Source: Acinetobacter brisouii CIP 110357 (lineage in GTDB: Bacteria > Pseudomonadota > Gammaproteobacteria > Pseudomonadales > Moraxellaceae). From it: a DNA stretch of 64,000 bases. Every line of letters begins with the position of its first letter. Position 1 is the stretch's first letter. The position numbers and the translations under genes were made by a program. The notes under the pieces are model-generated. The model saw nothing but the letters and a program-made list of their open reading frames with translations, did not search any database and was not told the DNA's origin. Positions 45,580 to 54,022 of the stretch are shown here, one piece after another. The stretch is from NCBI RefSeq assembly GCF_000488275.1, contig NZ_KI530762.1:1582971-1646970 (forward strand), read 5' to 3'.

Positions 45580-46119
45580 ATGGCATCTTATGTATTGTTA
45601 GAACAAGCTAGTCATATCAAAGCTTTGGTTTTAGATGTCGATGGTATTTTAAGTGATGGCTTTGTGACTTTTACCAACACCGGCGATGAAATCAAATCTT
45701 TTGATATCCGTGATGGTTTGGGTATGAAACTCGCGCAACAAGCGGGTTTAAAAGTGATTGTCATCACAGGGCGCAAAAGCCATATTGTTGAAAAACGCAT
45801 GTCTGACCTGAAAGTCGACTTGGTTTTCCAAGGTCGTGAAGATAAAGGCGTTGCCCTACGTGAAGCTTGTGCGCAATTCAATCTGTTACCAGAAGATTGC
45901 TTATATATGGGCGATGACTGGCCTGATCTGTCAGCATTTGCGATTGCAGGCATGAAAGTGACTGTGCCAAATGGGCATGTTGAAGTACGTCGCCGTGCAG
46001 ATTTAGTGACCCAAGCCATGGGTGGACGTGGTGCTGTACGCGAAGTATGCGATATGCTGTTACAGGCAAAAGGGGTTTATGAGGAATTACTTGAAAAATT
46101 CACTGCTGTCCCGCATTAA
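45580..46119 (+). CDS. kdsC: 3-deoxy-manno-octulosonate-8-phosphate phosphatase
   Basis: HAD-family phosphatase releasing Kdo from Kdo-8-phosphate. The 179-residue protein has motif I LVLDVDGILSDGF (nucleophile Asp), motif II VIVITGRKS, and motif IV MGDDWPDLSAFAIAG. It has no cap domain, as usual for tetrameric KdsC. It lies 3 bases after kdsD. Confidence 0.95.
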   Translation: MASYVLLEQASHIKALVLDVDGILSDGFVTFTNTGDEIKSFDIRDGLGMKLAQQAGLKVIVITGRKSHIVEKRMSDLKVDLVFQGREDKGVALREACAQFNLLPEDCLYMGDDWPDLSAFAIAGMKVTVPNGHVEVRRRADLVTQAMGGRGAVREVCDMLLQAKGVYEELLEKFTAVPH

Positions 46120-46146
46120 CTGATAATTGTTTGATAAACTACGCTT

Positions 46147-46695
46147 ATGGATACTAAAACTTTATATATCGCAGCGATTGTAATTGGCACCATAAGCGGT
46201 GGTTACTATTACTTTAGCGGCAAAAGTAAAAAACTGGATGTCAATTCGGCACGCAATATGACCTATTCGGCCAAAGACGTAAAAATTACCCAAACAGATC
46301 AACAAGGGCATGTGTCTGCACGCGCCTCGGTTGACGAAATGGCACAAAACAAACAAAACAATACATCTCAGTTATATAACTTCAATGCGACAACATATAG
46401 TCATGGTAAAATCGATGCAACCTATACTGCATCTCGTGCCGATGGCTACGATGATAATCAGAAAGTCATATTATCTGGTAACGTGGTTGCCCACAAAAAT
46501 ACCGCTCACGGCGTGATGACGCTACGGACTGATCAATTGACTGGCTATCCAAAAACCCGACAGCTTGAAACCACACATATGGTGACTGTCGATTCTGCAC
46601 AGAGTCAGTTTATAAGTCATGGCTTAAAAGCCGACTTAAACTCAGGACAATACGAGTTTTTCAATATTCGAGGAAACTATGCTCCTAAATCCTAA
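46147..46695 (+). CDS. lptC: LPS export protein LptC
   Basis: Inner-membrane-anchored part of the LPS transport bridge, 182 residues. A single N-terminal membrane helix (about 5-22, LYIAAIVIGTISGGYYYF) is followed by a beta-jellyroll periplasmic domain (MTYSAKDVKITQTDQQGHVSARASVDEMAQ). Its 3' end overlaps lptA by 17 bases. The operon order kdsD-kdsC-lptC-lptA-lptB is the standard one. Confidence 0.92.
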   Translation: MDTKTLYIAAIVIGTISGGYYYFSGKSKKLDVNSARNMTYSAKDVKITQTDQQGHVSARASVDEMAQNKQNNTSQLYNFNATTYSHGKIDATYTASRADGYDDNQKVILSGNVVAHKNTAHGVMTLRTDQLTGYPKTRQLETTHMVTVDSAQSQFISHGLKADLNSGQYEFFNIRGNYAPKS

Positions 46696-47266
46696 ACATT
46701 CACATGCTAAAACGGTCTTCAATGTTGTCATTTTAGGAGCCCTGTCTTGCACGGCAATGTCAGCCTTTGCACTACCTACTGACCGTAACCAGCCCATTTC
46801 TCTTGTTGCCGATCGTGCAACTTATAATGATAAAACTGGTTATACCACCTATTCAGGTAATGTGGTCATTGAACAAGGCTCTATGAAGCTACAAGCTGAT
46901 TCAGTCACAGCACAGCTCAACAAAAACCGTCAAATCAGCACAGTAACGGCCAATGGACACCCTGCTCGCTTCCAGCAAAAAACCGATCCAAACAAAGGTT
47001 TTGCTCATGGTGAAGGACAAAAGATTATCTATAATGCAGACACAGGAATTTTAACCTTAAATGGTAATGCCTATGTCAATCAGGATGGTGCAAGTGTACG
47101 TGGTGCAACCCTGCGTTACAGCATGAACAAAGGCGATATTGAAGCTGTAGGCAGTTCATCAGGTGGTGCTGCAACTTCAACTAGCCCAGGTCAAAATAAA
47201 GGCCGTGTTCAGATTGTGATTCCACCAAACTCTTCACAGTCCGCTCCAGGAGCAAAAAGTAAATGA
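46679..47266 (+). CDS. lptA: Periplasmic LPS bridge protein LptA
   Basis: Forms the periplasmic bridge carrying LPS to the outer membrane. The 195-residue protein has a signal peptide (about 1-31, ending SAFA) and then the OstA-like domain [39 protein letters not shown]. The C-terminus is a Ser/Gly/Pro-rich low-complexity tail. It overlaps both lptC and, by 4 bases, lptB. Confidence 0.93.
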   Translation: MLLNPKHSHAKTVFNVVILGALSCTAMSAFALPTDRNQPISLVADRATYNDKTGYTTYSGNVVIEQGSMKLQADSVTAQLNKNRQISTVTANGHPARFQQKTDPNKGFAHGEGQKIIYNADTGILTLNGNAYVNQDGASVRGATLRYSMNKGDIEAVGSSSGGAATSTSPGQNKGRVQIVIPPNSSQSAPGAKSK

Positions 47267-48012
47267 GTGATGTCCTCATCAATCAGCCACAAACGCTCCG
47301 CATCCACCATCTTGCAAAAAACTACAGTAAACGCTGGGTTGTAAAAGACGTTTCTTTTGAAATGCATAGCGGTCAAATCGTGGGGTTGCTAGGCCCAAAC
47401 GGTGCAGGTAAAACCACCAGTTTCTATATGGTGGTGGGTCTGGTACGCATGGATAAAGGTGAAATTTATCTTGATGATCAAGATCTGTCGCACTTTGCCA
47501 TGCATGAACGTGCCCGCAAAGGCATTGGTTACTTACCACAGGAAGCTTCGATTTTCCGAAAACTGACCATTGCTGAAAATATCATGGCAATTTTGGAAAC
47601 TCGTAAAGAATTAAACAAAGCCCAACGTGAACAGCGCCTGAAAGAATTGCTGGATGACTTTAAAATCAGCCACATTAAAGATTCTTTAGGTATGAGTGTA
47701 TCGGGTGGTGAACGTCGTCGTGCAGAAATTGCCCGTGCTTTGGCTGCCAACCCTAAATTTATGTTGCTTGATGAACCGTTTGCAGGGGTTGATCCAATTT
47801 CGGTAGGCGACATTAAAGAGATTATTCAGAATTTGAAAAACCGCGGCATTGGTGTGTTAATTACTGACCATAACGTACGTGAAACACTGGCAATTTGTGA
47901 AAAGGCTTATATTGTGAGTGAAGGTGCGGTAATTGCCGAAGGTACAGCCCAAGAAATTCTGGAAAATGCGACAGTGCGTGAAGTTTATTTAGGTGAAGAT
48001 TTTACCGTGTAA
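47263..48012 (+). CDS. lptB: LPS export ATPase LptB
   Basis: ATPase powering LPS extraction with LptFG. The 249-residue protein has Walker [11 protein letters not shown] (about 43-52), signature [15 protein letters not shown], Walker [14 protein letters not shown] and the LptB-typical [19 protein letters not shown]. It starts inside the lptA stop (ATGA) and is followed by a good terminator. Confidence 0.96.
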   Translation: MSDVLINQPQTLRIHHLAKNYSKRWVVKDVSFEMHSGQIVGLLGPNGAGKTTSFYMVVGLVRMDKGEIYLDDQDLSHFAMHERARKGIGYLPQEASIFRKLTIAENIMAILETRKELNKAQREQRLKELLDDFKISHIKDSLGMSVSGGERRRAEIARALAANPKFMLLDEPFAGVDPISVGDIKEIIQNLKNRGIGVLITDHNVRETLAICEKAYIVSEGAVIAEGTAQEILENATVREVYLGEDFTV

Positions 48013-48037
48013 ATTTTAGTTTGCTCAGCATTTTCAA

Positions 48038-48069
48038 AGCTGTATATTGCAAAATATACGGCTTTTTTT
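48038..48069 (+). terminator. Terminator of the lpt operon
   Basis: AAGCTGTATATT / AATATACGGCTT stem (one G-T pair) followed by seven Ts, 26 bases after the lptB stop. Confidence 0.85.
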
Positions 48070-48099
48070 AACATTCAATTTTAAGATAAGGCAAGACCA

Positions 48100-48867
48100 G
48101 TGGCGGATCAAATTAAGAAAAAAGGCTCATCCATTACACGTGTACTCGAAATTATCGAGGCCATTGCAACAGCACAACATCCTCCTACTCCTCTCGATTT
48201 AGCCATTGCCCTCGATATTCCAAAACCAAGCATTCACCGTTTACTACAGACTTTAGAAAAAGAAGGGTTTATTAAACTCGATACCTATGGCGGGTATGTG
48301 GTTGGACAACGGACTCATGCCCTACTGGTCAGTTCATGGAATCAGGAGCCGAAGAAAATTGAACGATTGGCGATTTTGCAAAAGCTGTCGGGTCAAATTG
48401 GTGAAACCTGCGGTATTGCAATTTTACAAGACAATGAAATGCTCTACACCGATCGAGTACAAACTAACTGGCCACTGCAAGTGTATTTACCTGTAGGCTC
48501 AAAAGTTCCACTATGGTGTACGTCGAGCGGTAAACTGTTTTTAAGTTATCTGGATAAAGAACGCCTGAGTAATGTACTGAAACATTTGCCGATTGAGCAA
48601 ATGACCAAAAATACCATCATTGACAAAGCTGCGCTGGAGCAAAATTTACATCGTATTTTTGAGCAGCAGTTAGGCACGGATAATGAAGAGTTTATTGCTG
48701 GGATGGTGGCTTGTTCTGTACCCATTTTAAATGCCGAGCAGCAGATTGTCGCGTGTCTATATACTCACGCACCGACCATTCGCAAATCACTACAGGATTT
48801 AATGGCGTATGAGCCTGTGCTACGCGAGGCAGCACAGGAACTAAGTCACTTGATTCAACAAAGATAA
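48100..48867 (+). CDS. IclR-family transcriptional regulator
   Basis: A 255-residue IclR regulator with GTG start (AAGG upstream; no useful in-frame ATG nearby). N-terminal winged helix: SITRVLEIIEAIATAQHPPTPLDLAIALDIPKPSIHRLLQTLEKEGF. C-terminal ligand domain: GETCGIAILQDNEMLYTDRVQ, PLWCTSSGKLFLSYL and FIAGMVACSVPILNAEQQIVACL. It converges on mmsA with an 11-base gap and likely controls the adh-mmsA pair, perhaps through the palindrome at 51704. Confidence 0.85.
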   Translation: MADQIKKKGSSITRVLEIIEAIATAQHPPTPLDLAIALDIPKPSIHRLLQTLEKEGFIKLDTYGGYVVGQRTHALLVSSWNQEPKKIERLAILQKLSGQIGETCGIAILQDNEMLYTDRVQTNWPLQVYLPVGSKVPLWCTSSGKLFLSYLDKERLSNVLKHLPIEQMTKNTIIDKAALEQNLHRIFEQQLGTDNEEFIAGMVACSVPILNAEQQIVACLYTHAPTIRKSLQDLMAYEPVLREAAQELSHLIQQR

Positions 48868-48878
48868 GCTGTATTAGA

Positions 48879-50375
48879 TTAATTCAGCGTTGGCATTGAA
48901 AATTGTACACCTTCACGGACATTGCTCGATGGCCAGCGTTGAGTAATTGTTTTACGGCGCGTGTAAAAACGTGCACCATCTGGACCATAGGCATATAAAT
49001 CACCAAACAGTGAGCGCTTCCAGCCACCAAAGCTATGATATGCCACAGGGACAGGTAATGGAACATTCACCCCCACCATTCCAACTTGGATATGGTCGGT
49101 AAAGTAACGCGCTGCTTCGCCATCGCGGGTATAGATACAGGTGCCGTTGCCATATTCATGATCGTTGATCAGTTGCATGGCTTCTTGCATGGTCGCAACA
49201 CGAATCACTTGTAGCACAGGCCCAAAGATTTCCTGTTTATAGCTGAGCATGTCTGAGCTGACATGGTCAATTAAGGTAGCTCCGACAAAGTAACCGTTTT
49301 CATAGCCTTCAGGTGCAGCATGACGGCCATCGACCACCACCGTTGCGCCTTGTTGCTCTGCGCTGTCAATATGTCCGATCACTTTGGCTTTATGTTCAGC
49401 TGTAATCACAGGGCCAAAATCATTGTCTTTATTGGCAAAGTGTCCGTATTTTAAACCTTGCATACGTTCACCAAGCTGGTGTACCAAGGCATCTGCTATT
49501 TCATCGCCTACAGCAACTGCAACTGACAGTGCCATACAACGCTCGCCCGATGAACCAAACGCTGCACCCAACAATGAACTGACGACATTTTCAAGATCAG
49601 CATCGGGCATCACAATCGCATGGTTTTTCGCACCACCAAGCGCCTGACAGCGTTTACCTGTTGAAGTTGCAGTCTGATAAATATATTCAGCAATCGGAGT
49701 TGAACCTACAAAGCTCACCGCTTGTACACGGCGATCATGCAGTAGAGTATCTACCGCAACTTTGTCACCATTCACCACATTAAACACACCATCTGGCAAA
49801 CCTGCCTGTTTCAACAATTCAGCAAGGAAAAGTGTTGAAGATGGATCTTTTTCTGATGGTTTCAAGACAAAGCAGTTCCCACAGACGATTGCCATCGGGA
49901 ACATCCACAACGGTACCATCACAGGAAAGTTAAATGGTGTAATACCTGCAACGACACCAAGCGGCTGAAACTCGCTCCATGAGTCAATCGATGGCCCTAC
50001 ATTTTTGCTAAATTCACCTTTGAGAAATTCTGGTGCACCACAGGCATATTCAACATTTTCAATGCCGCGCTGTAACTCGCCTGCGGCATCATGCACGATC
50101 TTGCCATGTTCAGCCCCAATCAATTCACAGATTTTGTCGGCATGCTGTTCAAGTAATTCTTTAAATTTAAACATGACACGCGCACGTTTAATCACAGGCG
50201 TATCGCGCCATTCTGGGAATGCAGCTTGCGCAGCAGCAATCGCCTGCTCAACAGTTTCTGCACTGGCAATCGCAACTTCCTTGCTTTGCTCACCTGTTGA
50301 TGGGTTATAAACGGCTTGGGTACGAGCATAGTCGTAGCACAATTTGCCTTGAATAAAATGACCAATCATGTCCAT
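48879..50375 (-). CDS. mmsA: CoA-acylating methylmalonate-semialdehyde dehydrogenase
   Basis: Converts (methyl)malonate semialdehyde to propionyl-CoA or acetyl-CoA. 498 residues from the ATG at 50375, which has GAGGAA upstream; the frame is open to 50567 but without family homology. Key features: PFNFPVMVPLWMFPMAI, GSTPIAEYIYQTATSTGKRCQALGGAKNHAIVMPDAD and the catalytic cysteine in GSSGERCMALSVAVAVG. It sits 55 bases after the iron alcohol dehydrogenase. The pair could oxidise a hydroxyacid such as 3-hydroxypropionate or 3-hydroxyisobutyrate, which is inference. Confidence 0.88.
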   Translation of the reverse strand: MDMIGHFIQGKLCYDYARTQAVYNPSTGEQSKEVAIASAETVEQAIAAAQAAFPEWRDTPVIKRARVMFKFKELLEQHADKICELIGAEHGKIVHDAAGELQRGIENVEYACGAPEFLKGEFSKNVGPSIDSWSEFQPLGVVAGITPFNFPVMVPLWMFPMAIVCGNCFVLKPSEKDPSSTLFLAELLKQAGLPDGVFNVVNGDKVAVDTLLHDRRVQAVSFVGSTPIAEYIYQTATSTGKRCQALGGAKNHAIVMPDADLENVVSSLLGAAFGSSGERCMALSVAVAVGDEIADALVHQLGERMQGLKYGHFANKDNDFGPVITAEHKAKVIGHIDSAEQQGATVVVDGRHAAPEGYENGYFVGATLIDHVSSDMLSYKQEIFGPVLQVIRVATMQEAMQLINDHEYGNGTCIYTRDGEAARYFTDHIQVGMVGVNVPLPVPVAYHSFGGWKRSLFGDLYAYGPDGARFYTRRKTITQRWPSSNVREGVQFSMPTLN

Positions 50376-50430
50376 TGTGGGAGTTCCTCGTTGTGATTCT
50401 AAGATCAGTGTTGATTTAAAAATAAGCCAT

Positions 50431-51591
50431 TTACAGCCATAACTTTTGATAAAGCTGTACCATTTCTTCGGTGCTTGGTACAACAGGATTATTGCTCGGT
50501 GAACCAGATGCCAAGGCCTGTTCTGCCATAGTTTCAACCACAGCATCAAACTCGGCTTTATTGACACCGAACTCCGCCAAGGTCGGTACTTTGAGTTCTC
50601 GATTGATCTGCTCTAAAGCCGCAACCAGTTTTTGATTGGCAAGATCGGTCGCATCATTGGGTTCTGCTACGCCCATAGCTTTGGCACAGATCGCATAACG
50701 CTCAGGTGCAGCATGAATCGAATATGCAGTAATCATCGGCAATAACATGGCATTGGAAAGCCCATGCGGCACATGGAAAAATGCCCCGATTGGACGGCTC
50801 ATACCATGTACCAAAGCCACCGAAGCATTGGAAAATGCAATCCCTGCCAAGGTTGCACCTAGCATCATCTGTTCACGTGCGGCCGCATCCTCAGGGTGTT
50901 GATAGACTGGAATCAGGTTTTGACCAATTAACTTCATGGCAGCCAATGCCTGCGAGTCACTGTATAAATTGGCTTTTTTACTGACATAAGCTTCAATGGC
51001 ATGGGTGAGCGCATCAATGCCTGTATCGGCTGTGATACGTGCAGGCAAACTTAGCGTCAGTTCATAATCGACAATTGCCGCGACAGGTAAAAAACCAATG
51101 CCCGTACACAGCATTTTTTCATGCGTGGCATCATCGGTAATAATAGTGAATTTGGTACATTCCGAACCTGTGCCTGCGGTAGTTGGCATGGCAATAATGG
51201 GCAAACCTGTTTCCGTGACCTGACGTGGGAATTTATAGTCGCGAACTTCGCCACCAAATTTTCCTAAAATGCCAATTGCTTTGGCACTGTCAATCACACT
51301 GCCACCACCTATCGCAATGATCGCGTCATAATCTTGAGACTGCGTCTTCTCTACGCCCGCAGCAATCGAACTGGCGGTCGGCTCTGGAATGGTATCGGCA
51401 AAGTAATCGGTTGAGATGTTGGCTTGAGTTAAGATTTTTTGTAATTCATCTACATAACCCAAGGATAGCATCACCCGATCGGTAATAATTAAAGGTTTGC
51501 TTACCCCTAAAGCTGTTAAAACCTCAGGTAACTGACTGCGAGCATTGCAACCTATTTCTAAAATACGTGGTAAAACAATACGGTGTGACAT
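50431..51591 (-). CDS. Iron-containing (group III) alcohol dehydrogenase
   Basis: A 386-residue group III metal alcohol dehydrogenase. NAD-site motif AIIAIGGGSVIDSAKAIGIL, then MPTTAGTGSECTKFTIITD. Metal ligands lie in DALTHAIEAYVSKKA and HGMSRPIGAFFHVPHGLSNAMLLPMI. Substrate not readable. It is paired with mmsA, suggesting that its product aldehyde feeds a CoA-acylating dehydrogenase (malonate semialdehyde from 3-hydroxypropionate is one option). Upstream lies a near-perfect palindrome. Confidence 0.88.
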   Translation of the reverse strand: MSHRIVLPRILEIGCNARSQLPEVLTALGVSKPLIITDRVMLSLGYVDELQKILTQANISTDYFADTIPEPTASSIAAGVEKTQSQDYDAIIAIGGGSVIDSAKAIGILGKFGGEVRDYKFPRQVTETGLPIIAMPTTAGTGSECTKFTIITDDATHEKMLCTGIGFLPVAAIVDYELTLSLPARITADTGIDALTHAIEAYVSKKANLYSDSQALAAMKLIGQNLIPVYQHPEDAAAREQMMLGATLAGIAFSNASVALVHGMSRPIGAFFHVPHGLSNAMLLPMITAYSIHAAPERYAICAKAMGVAEPNDATDLANQKLVAALEQINRELKVPTLAEFGVNKAEFDAVVETMAEQALASGSPSNNPVVPSTEEMVQLYQKLWL

Positions 51592-51703
51592 AGTTTCCCT
51601 CTATTGCATCATCATAATTTTTCAACTTATGAGCCTTTTATGAGATTCAAGCTGATTGGTTTACCTCATGATGAAGCTATCCCGAGCTTTTTAATTTTAT
51701 AAA

Positions 51704-51717
51704 ACGATACATATCGT
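51704..51717 (-). promoter_or_regulatory. Palindrome upstream of the adh-mmsA pair
   Basis: ACGATACATATCGT, six-base arms around CA, 113-126 bases before the adh start. An overlapping GATAC-N5-GTATC (51706-51720) adds symmetry. It could be the IclR operator. Confidence 0.45.
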
Positions 51718-51826
51718 ATCATTATTAAATCAATATAAATTAACTTTCACATCCTCGCAAATGATTTCTGATCAATTTTAGTCAATCTTTCATAGTTTCT
51801 ACTTTGGTGAGCAAATCTTACGAAAT

Positions 51827-51852
51827 AAAAAAAACCGCTTGATTCAGCGGTT
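51827..51852 (-). terminator. Terminator of the butanediol/acetoin genes
   Basis: AACCGCT / AGCGGTT with a 6-base loop, then eight Ts on the minus strand (plus-strand As at 51827-51834). It follows the short-chain dehydrogenase by 29 bases. Confidence 0.85.
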
Positions 51853-51880
51853 GGAGATAAAAAAATTGGACTTTCCACGA

Positions 51881-52666
51881 CTAGCGATAAACCATTCCGC
51901 CATCGGTCAAAATTGACTGCCCCGTAATATAGTCCGAATCTTCACTGGCCAAGAATGCCACCAAAGCTGCCACATCATCTGGCGTTTCAGCACGCCCCAA
52001 GGCAATGCCCTCAACATATTTTTTGTAGGTTTCACCAATCGCCGCGCCTGTAATTTCAGAAAAGCGCTTATCGATTTCCACCCACATGTCTGTGCCAACA
52101 ATTCCAGGGCAATAGCCATTTACGGTAATACCCTGACTGGCATATTCTTTTGCGGCTGCTTGCGTCAGTGCCCGCACGGCAAACTTGGTCGCCGAATACA
52201 CACCCAGTAAAGCAAAACCATCATGTCCTGCAATTGAGCAGGCATTGATAATTTTACCTTTTTGCTTGCGTTGCTGAAATTTTTTGGCAGCCGCCTGTAT
52301 ACCCCACAGCACCCCGCCAATATTCACATCAACAATTTTATGAAACTCTGCGGGCGTAACATCGGCAATTGCCTGAACCTGTGCAATGCCTGCGTTATTG
52401 ATCATGATATCGAAACCGCCCAAACTGCTTTCGGCATGATCAATGGCAAGTGCGACCTGTTCCAACTGGCTGACATCTGCAATAAATGTACTGGCTTGCA
52501 CGCCAAGAGCCTGCACTTCCTGCTGCACATGCTGTAATTTTTCCTGATGCATGTCGACCAATGCGATATGCACGCCTTCTTGTACCAGACGTAGTGCAAT
52601 TCCGCGTCCAATTCCCTGTGCTGCACCTGTCACCAAGGCAACTTTATTGTGTAATCCTCTTGGCAT
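51881..52666 (-). CDS. budC: Acetoin/diacetyl reductase-type short-chain dehydrogenase
   Basis: NAD(H)-dependent SDR, 261 residues. Cofactor motif [25 protein letters not shown], catalytic [39 protein letters not shown]. Very like meso-2,3-butanediol dehydrogenase/acetoin reductase. It lies 138 bases after the zinc-type butanediol dehydrogenase in the acetoin cluster, so both stereochemical forms of butanediol could be used. AAGGAT precedes the ATG. Confidence 0.87.
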   Translation of the reverse strand: MPRGLHNKVALVTGAAQGIGRGIALRLVQEGVHIALVDMHQEKLQHVQQEVQALGVQASTFIADVSQLEQVALAIDHAESSLGGFDIMINNAGIAQVQAIADVTPAEFHKIVDVNIGGVLWGIQAAAKKFQQRKQKGKIINACSIAGHDGFALLGVYSATKFAVRALTQAAAKEYASQGITVNGYCPGIVGTDMWVEIDKRFSEITGAAIGETYKKYVEGIALGRAETPDDVAALVAFLASEDSDYITGQSILTDGGMVYR

Positions 52667-52692
52667 TTTTTGATCCTTTTGATTTGAATGAT

Positions 52693-52711
52693 CAGGAGAA
52701 TCCTGCTCCTG
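52693..52711 (-). other. Intergenic hairpin between bdh and budC
   Basis: CAGGAG / CTCCTG with a 7-base loop, 27 bases before budC. There is no T-run on either side. Possible processing or attenuation site. Confidence 0.35.
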
Positions 52712-52804
52712 TAATCAAGATGACTTCCCTCAGTTTAATTCTTGTTATCTTCTATTCAGCGCAAAGAATCGGGGTTAACCAAGAGAAGTCTGTGTTCTAT
52801 ATAT

Positions 52805-53863
52805 TTATGGATGAACAATAATTTTCACCGCAGACTCATTGTTATGAATCAGGGTTTCAAAACCTTGTGAAATCAGATCATCCAGTTGAATGCGCTGAGT
52901 AATAAACGGTTCAAGGTTGATCTTGCCTTGCTCAACCAGTTTGATGGTTTCCTGATGATCATTGACATAGGCAATCGTGCCGCGCACATCGAGCTCTTTC
53001 ATCACCACGCTATGTACATTGATGCTGGCCGGATGACTCCAGATCGACACGATCACAATCACACCTGTCGGTTTGGTTGCAGCCACCAATGTGTCTAAAA
53101 CCTTGTTGACGCTACTGCATTCAAAGGCAACATCAACACCACGATCTTGGGTAATTTTCATGACTTCGGCAACCACATCGACCTGAGATGGGTCGAGAAT
53201 ATAATCGGCCACGCCCGATTCTTTGGCTTTTTCCTTACGCTTACTGCTCAGTTCAGTCACGATCACGGTTAAGCCTTTGGCTTTGAGAATCGCAGACAGC
53301 AACAAACCAATCGGCCCTGCTCCACCCACCAAAGCAATATCGCCTGCTTTGGCACCACTACGCACATAGGCATGATGCCCCACTGAAAGCGGTTCAATCA
53401 GCGCTGCCTGATCAAGTGGAATATGGTTGGAAATCGGATGTACCCAGCGGCGTTTGACCGCAATTTTTTCCGATAACCCGCCACCTCGACCACCCAACCC
53501 AATAAAGTTCATATTTTTGGAGAGATGGTAGTTTTCTCCTGGCCCTGTCGGTACATCATCAGCAATGATATACGGCTCAACCACCACATGTTGCCCCACC
53601 TGAATATCCGTTACGCCTTCACCAACGGCATAGACCACGCCTGAGAATTCATGTCCCATCGTGATCGGCGCAGATTCACCTGAAATCGGATGAGGATGCC
53701 CACACGGTGGAATAAAAATCGGGCCTTCCATAAATTCATGCAGGTCTGTTCCACAAATTCCACACCATGCCACTTGAATGCCAACTGTACCTGCGGTGAC
53801 TTCTGGTTCTGGAATATCTTCAATGCGGATATCCCCTTTGTCATAAAAACGTGCTGCTTTCAT
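52805..53863 (-). CDS. bdhA: 2,3-butanediol dehydrogenase, zinc-type
   Basis: Medium-chain zinc alcohol dehydrogenase, 352 residues, oxidising (R,R)- or meso-2,3-butanediol to acetoin. Catalytic zinc site CGICGTDLHEF and PITMGHEFSGVV; NAD site IALVGGAGPIGLLLSAIL. The four-cysteine structural zinc loop is absent; the segment reads ADDVPTGPGENYHLSKN. It lies between lpd and budC in the acetoin cluster, with 159 bases upstream that hold a palindrome, so it may have its own promoter. Confidence 0.88.
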   Translation of the reverse strand: MKAARFYDKGDIRIEDIPEPEVTAGTVGIQVAWCGICGTDLHEFMEGPIFIPPCGHPHPISGESAPITMGHEFSGVVYAVGEGVTDIQVGQHVVVEPYIIADDVPTGPGENYHLSKNMNFIGLGGRGGGLSEKIAVKRRWVHPISNHIPLDQAALIEPLSVGHHAYVRSGAKAGDIALVGGAGPIGLLLSAILKAKGLTVIVTELSSKRKEKAKESGVADYILDPSQVDVVAEVMKITQDRGVDVAFECSSVNKVLDTLVAATKPTGVIVIVSIWSHPASINVHSVVMKELDVRGTIAYVNDHQETIKLVEQGKINLEPFITQRIQLDDLISQGFETLIHNNESAVKIIVHP

Positions 53864-53942
53864 TGTTTTGTATCCATAAAAAAGGCATATGCCATACTGA
53901 TTAGACTTCTTTTATAAGGCTCTTTTATTTCTCTTGCGCGGC

Positions 53943-53960
53943 ATTGAAATACATTTCAAT
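53943..53960 (-). promoter_or_regulatory. Palindrome upstream of the butanediol dehydrogenase
   Basis: ATTGAAATACATTTCAAT: perfect eight-base arms around AC, 80-97 bases before the bdhA start. It is in the right place for an operator. Confidence 0.45.
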
Positions 53961-54022
53961 TTGGTTCATGGAAAAAGAAAGAGGGTCTAAGCAGTTATGA
54001 AAGAAGTCTATTTTTTTAAAAG

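Noticed and set aside
50376..50567. N-terminal extension of mmsA by 64 residues
   Set aside because: The extension overlaps the end of the adh gene, has no resemblance to aldehyde dehydrogenases, and a good ribosome site precedes the ATG at 50375.
53884..53893. GGCATATGCC followed on the minus strand by TTTTTT, just before bdhA
   Set aside because: The palindrome cannot form a stem of more than three pairs with a real loop, so it is not a convincing terminator.
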